Positions 1 through 4,252 of a stretch of 7,489 nucleotides of DNA are shown in pieces. The stretch spans positions 1 to 7,489 of the forward strand of contig MHIY01000013.1 of assembly GCA_001817755.1 (NCBI GenBank), in the 5' to 3' direction. The DNA comes from Candidatus Colwellbacteria bacterium RIFCSPLOWO2_01_FULL_48_10 (GTDB taxonomy: Bacteria > Patescibacteriota > Minisyncoccia > UBA6257 > Colwellbacteraceae). Within the stretch, counting starts at the first letter, position 1; every line of letters starts with the position of its first letter. Made by a program: the position numbers and the translations under genes. The notes below the pieces were generated by a model. That model did not search any database. It worked only from the letters and a program-made list of their open reading frames with translations, and was not told where the DNA came from.

Positions 1-533
1 AGACTATAGTTGAATATCTCGCGGTTAGGCCGCGCACCGCCATCGATCTTGAGTGAATCCAGATCCATGATCCTAACGTTCGACTCAAGAGCCTGGATAT
101 ATGATTTTATTCCCTGATAGGTTCCAAAAAGGTTCATGGTGGCCCTTACGACGCCAATCGGCTGAATAAACGGATCGGCAGACTCTTTGATCGGAAGGTA
201 TTGAAAAGAGACCGACTGCAGGGTCATTTGGCTATTGCGCGCCATTCCCTGTAATTGATTCACAATCGAAGTTACGTCAATGTCGCGGGGCAATAATATC
301 GACAAGGCTTCCTGGATTTTACCCAGACTCTCATATTCGCCTAGAAGCTTGTCGACTGCCTGCTCGGCGCGTTTCTGGCTTGCTAGAATGTCCTGTTCGT
401 AAAGACGCTCGGCTCTAAGTTTCTGAATATCAAGATAAGTGGGAACAATAAGTGAAAGGTAGGTGTACATAGAACCGACCAAAAGGCCGAAGCTTGCGAG
501 TATGACTAAAATTCTTTTGGTTGAGCTTCTCAT
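1..533 (-). CDS. pilO: PilO-like type IV pilus inner-membrane platform protein (partial, C-terminus off the left edge)
   Basis: Reading the minus strand from ATG at 533-531 gives 177 codons without a stop before the window edge. The protein starts MRSSTKRILVILASFGLLVG. It has a short basic N-terminus, one membrane segment at about residues 8-30, then a charged helical stretch (about 35-75) that fits a coiled coil, then the start of a periplasmic alpha/beta domain (about 85 onward, with LPRDIDVTSIVNQLQGMA). This is the architecture of PilO, which pairs with PilN to form the alignment complex that links the cytoplasmic PilM ring and motor to the pilus. Sequence conservation in this family is low, so the call rests on topology plus position directly after pilM and pilN. 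The start lies 4 bases after the pilN stop, with no Shine-Dalgarno sequence. An alternative is a second PilN/GspM-like protein. Confidence 0.8.
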   Translation of the reverse strand, partial: MRSSTKRILVILASFGLLVGSMYTYLSLIVPTYLDIQKLRAERLYEQDILASQKRAEQAVDKLLGEYESLGKIQEALSILLPRDIDVTSIVNQLQGMARNSQMTLQSVSFQYLPIKESADPFIQPIGVVRATMNLFGTYQGIKSYIQALESNVRIMDLDSLKIDGGARPNREIFNYS

Positions 534-537
534 AATT

Positions 538-1194
538 TTAGTTGTTGGCGGGCTGGACATCCGTTGCCGGAACGACCTCGTCGCTACCGTTAATCTCCTC
601 TTCTTCGCCGGGCGCTTTTAACGAAGGTGACACTCCAAGGTCGGATTCTGACAAGGCAAAGAAACCCGGCCTCAGGGTGACTCTGGCTCTGAATTTTATA
701 AGGTCGCTGCTCAGCGAATTCTCCTCAAGGATAAGTCTTTCAACATCCTTAGATTGTTCCCAATGCAACAGCTGCTGAACCAATGTGTCATACGAAGCGG
801 TAAGCCCGTCTATAGTGAGCTGCCGTTCGGGAACGGAAAGATTAACCGTAGTATAAACAGTCCTAAAATTGGTCGATGATTCTAGAAACGCGAATACCTT
901 GGATCCGAAGAGATGAGAATCCAGAAGCCCCTTAAGATTAGTTATCTGCGAATAGAACCCTATCAAGTCTTTTTTCTCGGTAAGCGCAAGCCTCTCCGCC
1001 GAGTTCTTGATCTCAACACTTAGGCTGGCAATCGATTCATTCAAGTAAGAACGGTAGCCAACGTTTAGGCCAACATAACTCATCACTAAGATCGAGAAAA
1101 CGACCAGGAGGAAAATAAAAAGACGCCAGGACAGGCCCGGTCCCTGGCCCGCTTCGGCAAACTGTTTGGCTGCGTTCGTGTCTTGAAAGTTCAT
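538..1194 (-). CDS. pilN: PilN-like type IV pilus assembly protein
   Basis: This 218-residue protein has a short cytoplasmic N-terminus (1-22), one membrane segment (about 23-45, LFIFLLVVFSILVMSYVGL), a helical stretch likely to form a coiled coil (about 50-92), and a small periplasmic domain with the PilN-like strand pattern VYTTVNLSVPERQLTIDG (113-130) and a closing strand around IKFRARVTL (166-174). PilN sits in the inner membrane, binds PilM through its cytoplasmic tail and heterodimerises with PilO. The gene starts 5 bases after the pilM stop and ends 4 bases before pilO, so translation is probably coupled. Two oddities: the N-terminus lacks the INLLP-type motif that PilM grips in studied systems, and residues about 190-218 form an acidic, low-complexity tail with four consecutive glutamates. 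The family call is driven by topology and gene order. Confidence 0.82.
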   Translation of the reverse strand: MNFQDTNAAKQFAEAGQGPGLSWRLFIFLLVVFSILVMSYVGLNVGYRSYLNESIASLSVEIKNSAERLALTEKKDLIGFYSQITNLKGLLDSHLFGSKVFAFLESSTNFRTVYTTVNLSVPERQLTIDGLTASYDTLVQQLLHWEQSKDVERLILEENSLSSDLIKFRARVTLRPGFFALSESDLGVSPSLKAPGEEEEINGSDEVVPATDVQPANN

Positions 1195-1199
1195 CTAGT

Positions 1200-2279
1200 T
1201 TAGATAAATTCGCGCAAGGCTAAGCCGAAAGAAACAGAGAACGGCGCTCCGATCTCCGAGACTAAAGGGGAGATGTTCGGCGGATAGACTACTTTCTGGG
1301 ACGGATCAGCCTTCAGGGTCGGCAGGCCGAATTCCTTTTGGACATAGCTTTCTATGCCCTTCAGGTTCGCTCCGCCACCGGCAAGCATTATCCTTTCAAT
1401 GTTCCCTTTATAATTCCTTTCGTAATTATTCTTCACCCGCCGTACCTCCGAAAGTATAACATCCAGAAACGGCGACATCAAAGTGGACAGCTCGAATTCA
1501 CCTCCAGTTCCCACCAGCCCTCTCTGCTTTTTCAGCTCTTCCGCCCTCTGAACGCTAATGTTCAGGCCGCTAGCGATCGCCTGGGTCATTGATCCGCCTG
1601 AAAAATCGATTTGGGCGCTATATCTCAAAAATCCACCCGCGCAGACCGAGATCGATGTCGAACGTCCGCCGATGTCCACGACCATAGTCAGCGTCGGATC
1701 GCCGGACGTAAGCAGCCTCGCAAGGCTAAGGCCTTCTATCTCCAGCGTGCGCAAATTTAGCCCGACATCAGAAAATATCTGCTTGTATTTTACGATTTGT
1801 TCGTTGGGAACAGAGATCAAAAATATCTGCTGTTTTTTTATGCCTCTTTCGTCCGCATACTCACTGACCGGTATCCAGTCGATCGTGACCTCGGTAAGCG
1901 GCAGAGGCACGAAAGCGCGAGCCTGGTAATTTATCGCCTGGGCCGTTTCCTGCGGCGACATCATGGGAATATCGAGTAATGTTGTAAAGACAGAGAAAGG
2001 CGGGATGGACGCGACGACTTCAGTCGTTCCAGGGTTAACTTTTTTTAAAAGTATCTTCAGAAGCTCTTTCACGTCCGAATCGAACATCTTTAAACCGCTT
2101 GTCTGTATAGCATTATTGACTCGGTCGAGGTAGCCGTAGCCTTCCAGGGCGCCATAATTTTTGAGCATAGGTTTCTCGCCCTTTTTGCCTTCAAGCTCAA
2201 CTATTTTTATCGATGTCGTGCCGATATCGACGCCCAAACAGCTTTTGCGGCCCATGGCCGATTTAAAAAATCTGAACAT
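1200..2279 (-). CDS. pilM: PilM, actin-like ATPase of the type IV pilus platform
   Basis: PilM is a cytoplasmic actin/FtsA-fold protein that binds ATP and the N-terminus of PilN, coupling the motor to the membrane platform. With the start chosen here it has 359 residues, a normal length. Visible nucleotide-binding motifs are phosphate-1 LGVDIGTTSIKIVEL (15-29), phosphate-2 MVVDIGGRSTSISV (199-212) and the adenosine motif IMLAGGGANLKGIESYV (297-313). QAINYQARAFVPLPLTEVTIDW (about 114-135) is typical of the PilM subfamily, not FtsA. The frame stays open to a TTG at 2324, but I prefer ATG at 2279. It gives a normal short N-terminus before the first strand, lies downstream of the candidate promoter, and avoids overlap with divergent comFC. 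A further ATG at 2255 is possible. The stop is followed 5 bases later by the pilN start. Confidence 0.93.
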   Translation of the reverse strand: MFRFFKSAMGRKSCLGVDIGTTSIKIVELEGKKGEKPMLKNYGALEGYGYLDRVNNAIQTSGLKMFDSDVKELLKILLKKVNPGTTEVVASIPPFSVFTTLLDIPMMSPQETAQAINYQARAFVPLPLTEVTIDWIPVSEYADERGIKKQQIFLISVPNEQIVKYKQIFSDVGLNLRTLEIEGLSLARLLTSGDPTLTMVVDIGGRSTSISVCAGGFLRYSAQIDFSGGSMTQAIASGLNISVQRAEELKKQRGLVGTGGEFELSTLMSPFLDVILSEVRRVKNNYERNYKGNIERIMLAGGGANLKGIESYVQKEFGLPTLKADPSQKVVYPPNISPLVSEIGAPFSVSFGLALREFI

Positions 2280-2288
2280 TTTCTGTTG

Positions 2289-2312
2289 TATGCTACTGTA
2301 AATAGTAGCATA
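2289..2312. promoter_or_regulatory. Palindromic divergent promoter/operator between pilM and comFC
   Basis: A perfect 9-bp inverted repeat, TATGCTACT (2289-2297) and AGTAGCATA (2304-2312), has a 6-base centre GTAAAT. Each arm carries an extended -10-like sequence: TGCTACTAT on the minus strand (core 2307-2302) facing pilM and TGCTACTGT on the plus strand (core 2294-2299) facing comFC. Predicted transcript starts would be near 2295 for pilM (about 16 bases before its ATG) and near 2306 for comFC (about 9 bases before its ATG). No good -35 is visible on either side. The symmetry also fits a dimeric regulator site. The palindrome is seen directly; its function is inferred. Confidence 0.55.
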
Positions 2313-2314
2313 AA

Positions 2315-3013
2315 ATGACGGCAATCATAAAATTATGGGAGCTGTTCCTCGACATCCTTATGCCCCGGATATGCCTGGGCTGCCGATCGAAAAGACCCGA
2401 AGGAAAAATGCCGATCTGCAACGCCTGCACGGCGGGCATCCGCGTAAATAAAGTCTACGGCGAGCTCTCGCCTAGGCTAGTTTTAGGAGCAGCCGCCTCG
2501 TATGACGACCAGCTGGTCCGCGAGATCATCCATTCTCTCAAATACAAGCGCCTGTCCGGCGCGGCAAAGTCGCTCGCAGACCTTATCATAAAGCACATAG
2601 AATTTTCCGCCCTTCGGAACATCATCAAGCCCGCAAGATCGATAATTGTGCCCATTCCATTGCATCCGGGACGCCTCCGCAAGCGCGGCTACAACCAATC
2701 GGAGCTCATCGCAGTTGAAATCGGGAAATATCTGGGCGTTCCCGTGAGGACTGATATTCTGATGCGCGTCAAAAGATCCGCGCCGCAGATAAAAATGAAA
2801 AACCGCGCCGCGCGCGAAACAAACATCCGCAACGCCTTTGCGCTGAATCCCGGATTTACTAACAAGCTAATCTCACTAAACGGCGAAGCCGCTAAAGAGA
2901 TAATTTTAATTGACGATGTTTTCACTTCCGGCGCGACCATCAACGAAGCCGCGCGAACTCTGAAAGGGTTAAGCCCCGAAAAAATAATCGCGCTAGTGGC
3001 AGCCAAGGCGTAA
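2315..3013 (+). CDS. comFC: ComFC/GntX-type phosphoribosyltransferase-like competence protein
   Basis: This 232-residue protein has the full ComFC layout. An N-terminal four-cysteine zinc ribbon (CLGC at 20-23, CNAC at 35-38) is followed by the SLKYKRL-type segment (74-80), VPIPLHPGRLRKRGYNQSE (112-130) and the PRPP-binding loop IILIDDVFTSGAT (196-208) near the C-terminus. ComFC/ComF proteins are cytoplasmic and needed for natural transformation in several bacteria, acting on incoming single-stranded DNA; the enzymatic reaction, if any, is not settled. Length is typical. ATG at 2315 is the first start after the divergent promoter and places MPRICLGC at the usual distance from the N-terminus. 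No Shine-Dalgarno sequence precedes it. Its divergent arrangement with pilM fits a role in pilus-linked DNA uptake. It converges on the pseudopilin gene downstream. Confidence 0.93.
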   Translation: MTAIIKLWELFLDILMPRICLGCRSKRPEGKMPICNACTAGIRVNKVYGELSPRLVLGAAASYDDQLVREIIHSLKYKRLSGAAKSLADLIIKHIEFSALRNIIKPARSIIVPIPLHPGRLRKRGYNQSELIAVEIGKYLGVPVRTDILMRVKRSAPQIKMKNRAARETNIRNAFALNPGFTNKLISLNGEAAKEIILIDDVFTSGATINEAARTLKGLSPEKIIALVAAKA

Positions 3014-3041
3014 GATCAGCTCGTTAGCGACATAGCTCTTT

Positions 3042-3074
3042 AGCTCCTCGTTCCGCGAAGCGGAACTCGGAGTT
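3042..3074. repeat. Hairpin 1, with a GCGAAGC mini-hairpin tip
   Basis: GTTCCGC (3050-3056), loop GAA, GCGGAAC (3060-3066) form a perfect 7-bp stem. After a 2x2 mismatch the stem continues through AGCTCC (3042-3047) against GGAGTT (3069-3074), with one G-T pair. The tip contains GCGAAGC, which as DNA is known to form an exceptionally stable mini-hairpin. Confidence 0.7.
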
Positions 3075-3094
3075 TAGTAATTCAGGATTTACTA
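3075..3094. repeat. Hairpin 2, AT-rich
   Basis: TAGTAA (3075-3080) and TTACTA (3089-3094) form a 6-bp inverted repeat around the 8-base centre TTCAGGAT. It directly abuts hairpin 1. On its own it would be unremarkable; its place in the series makes it worth recording. Confidence 0.5.
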
Positions 3095-3109
3095 CGACTA
3101 GCGAGAGAG

Positions 3110-3142
3110 CGGAATATCCCGGCGTGAGCCGGGGATATTCCG
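3110..3142. repeat. Hairpin 3, 14-bp stem with a GTGA loop
   Basis: CGGAATATCCCGGC (3110-3123) pairs with GCCGGGGATATTCCG (3128-3142) across all 14 positions, with a single bulged G at 3134. The loop GTGA would be a GNRA tetraloop in plus-strand RNA, which favours a folded plus-strand transcript. No T-run follows, so it is not a standard intrinsic terminator. Confidence 0.75.
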
Positions 3143-3204
3143 GCCGAGCGACGGCGGAGAAAGGTCAATGCCGCGCGGCTTGCCCCAGGGATACCTTTAC
3201 TAAT

Positions 3205-3218
3205 CCCGCCTGGGCGGG
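3205..3218. repeat. GC-rich inverted repeat CCCGCC / GGCGGG
   Basis: CCCGCC (3205-3210) and GGCGGG (3213-3218) are perfect inverted arms with only TG between them, so opening the inner pair would be needed to make a real loop. It lies about 30 bases past the pseudopilin stop on the minus strand and could act as a weak terminator or barrier to the convergent comFC transcript, but no T-run follows it in either direction. Confidence 0.45.
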
Positions 3219-3249
3219 GCTATCGAGCTTCTGCACTAACGAGCTATCC

Positions 3250-4122
3250 CTAGTAGATCGTTCTCCAGTCATAGGCATCGGCTGCGTTCTTGGCGCAAAC
3301 CTCAACATCGTCTTTAGTGCCCGCAGCGCTCTGCGTAACCCAGAAGGTTCCGCGACTGATCGAATTACACTCAGGCCTTCCATCTGTAGTCCTCAATGTA
3401 ATTCCGCCATTTATGGTCAATATCTGATCTAAGTCTGTCGTGGTACCGATTCCTACATTGCCGCCAATTGTAACATTTCCGGCGAAGTGGCCCTCTTTCC
3501 ACCTTTGCGGTCCACTCGCCGTGCCAAAATCATAAGAATTGTCGGCGCCCGGCAAAAGGTTGGAATCGAAAACCGCGGCGTTTACCCTGCCGACCACGGT
3601 CCTCAATGATCTTGTCGCCGCCAGCTGTTGGCTCGTACTGTTGTAATGCATAGTCGAGTCAACCTGAAGAGTCGCGTGCCCGCCGGCTATATCGTTCTTC
3701 TTGAATTGAAGGCTGTCCAAAACCACGCGGTCGTTCGTGAGCGCCACCTCGTCCCCCGCGCCCTGTTTCACATAGACAAAACCGGCCGCATCGCCTCTTA
3801 TGTAGGTCGGATCGAGGGCCGGATCCTGCATCCTGAGTTTTACGGTACAAAACTGCGACGAGGTCGGGCAGGTGAGATTCGACGGCGACTCGGCCCCATC
3901 GTACACCTTCTCGATAAGACTGGAATCCCGAACCAACCGCTGAACAGTCTGTATGACCAAAGTGATCTGGCCCATTACTTCGTTGTTCGCAAGCTCTTTG
4001 CTCTGGACTCTCAAAGTCGTGATTAACGTGCCGGTCAAAAAAACCGAAGCAATTGAAAAAATTCCGACATATATTACCAATTCAACAAGCGTAAACCCGC
4101 CTTGACGGCTTTTTTGAAACAT
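3250..4122 (-). CDS. Type IV pseudopilin-like protein with a tail-fibre-like C-terminal module
   Basis: Translation from ATG at 4122-4120 gives 290 residues. The start MFQKSRQGG/FTLVELVIY is a class III prepilin signal: a 9-residue basic leader ending in glycine, Phe at +1, Glu at +5, then one hydrophobic helix (about 10-37). Prepilin peptidase should cut after Gly9 so the protein can join a pilus or pseudopilus. A pilin-like globular region follows (about 45-185, with a close pair C85/C92). Residues about 190-290 differ: NSYDFGTASGPQRWKEGHFAGN, then VTIGGNVGIGTTT and LTINGGITLR, resembling the repeat segments of phage tail fibres and large CPR surface proteins. It ends with C252 and C276 in an ISRGTFWVTQ...DAYDWRTIY tail and no S74 peptidase domain. 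The frame stays open to GTG at 4191 and has ATGs at 4152 and 4140, but 4122 gives the classic leader and lies just past a -10 element. Confidence 0.85.
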   Translation of the reverse strand: MFQKSRQGGFTLVELVIYVGIFSIASVFLTGTLITTLRVQSKELANNEVMGQITLVIQTVQRLVRDSSLIEKVYDGAESPSNLTCPTSSQFCTVKLRMQDPALDPTYIRGDAAGFVYVKQGAGDEVALTNDRVVLDSLQFKKNDIAGGHATLQVDSTMHYNSTSQQLAATRSLRTVVGRVNAAVFDSNLLPGADNSYDFGTASGPQRWKEGHFAGNVTIGGNVGIGTTTDLDQILTINGGITLRTTDGRPECNSISRGTFWVTQSAAGTKDDVEVCAKNAADAYDWRTIY

Positions 4123-4130
4123 TTTCAAAT

Positions 4131-4139
4131 ATTGTATCA
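4131..4139 (-). promoter_or_regulatory. Extended -10 promoter element for the pseudopilin gene
   Basis: On the minus strand, TGATACAAT (4139 down to 4131) is a close match to an extended -10 (TGnTATAAT). Seven bases past its last T falls at about 4124, only two bases before the preferred ATG at 4122. This supports that start and implies a nearly leaderless mRNA. The -35 region is weak; TTCGGA at 4160-4155 with an 18-base spacer is the best candidate. Confidence 0.5.
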
Positions 4140-4181
4140 TATCCGCCCGCATACTCCGAACCGGTTTATGTCTTGGGCGCC

Positions 4182-4227
4182 AAAAACCCACACATCAACA
4201 ACTGGCCGATCGAGAAGTTGTTGATGT
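4182..4227 (-). terminator. Probable intrinsic terminator of the P-type ATPase gene
   Basis: A perfect 12-bp inverted repeat, ACATCAACAACT (4192-4203) and AGTTGTTGATGT (4216-4227), encloses a 12-base loop. Read on the minus strand, the direction of the ATPase gene, it begins about 25 bases after the stop codon and is followed after a short GTGGG by TTTTT (4186-4182). The offset T-run and modest GC content make it a less than ideal terminator, but its position between the ATPase stop and the pseudopilin promoter fits. A regulator site is the alternative. Confidence 0.55.
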
Positions 4228-4252
4228 CAGTAGTTAGAACATGCAAGGAATC

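Larger units (their letters stand above)
3014..3249. repeat. Hairpin-rich convergent intergenic element, candidate dispersed repeat or structured RNA
   Basis: The 236 bases between the convergent stops of comFC and the pseudopilin gene contain no convincing gene but an unusual density of inverted repeats. AGCTCGTTAG (3018-3027) is matched perfectly by CTAACGAGCT (3236-3245), bracketing about 228 bases. Inside lie hairpins at 3042-3074, 3075-3094, 3110-3142 and 3205-3218, the palindrome GCCGCGCGGC (3170-3179), and the distant pair AAAGGT (3160-3165) / ACCTTT (3193-3198). No arm is followed by a clear T-run on either strand, so these are not textbook terminators, though they may still stop or stabilise both converging transcripts. 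A REP/MITE-like repeat or a structured RNA would both fit. Copy number elsewhere in the genome cannot be seen from here. Confidence 0.55.

Noticed and set aside
2280..2324. N-terminal extension of PilM from TTG at 2324
   Set aside because: It would overlap divergent comFC by 10 bases, begin upstream of the candidate promoter, and add 15 residues unlike any PilM N-terminus. ATG at 2279 explains the family length.
3110..3142. Standard intrinsic terminator for comFC
   Set aside because: The stem is strong but no T-run follows on the plus strand, so I record it as a hairpin within the larger element and not as a terminator.
3014..3249. CRISPR array or tRNA in the hairpin-rich gap
   Set aside because: There are no regularly spaced direct repeats, and no cloverleaf with the T-loop GTTCGA-type sequence and a matching acceptor stem could be formed.
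3124..3432. Plus-strand open frame of 102 codons running from the hairpin region into the pseudopilin gene
   Set aside because: It overlaps the well-supported pseudopilin 3' end antisense, has no recognisable domain, and its first third is made of inverted repeats.
4123..4191. N-terminal extension of the pseudopilin from GTG at 4191 or ATG at 4152 or 4140
   Set aside because: These give unusually long prepilin leaders, and the -10 element TGATACAAT lies inside this stretch. The GTG would start inside the terminator hairpin region.
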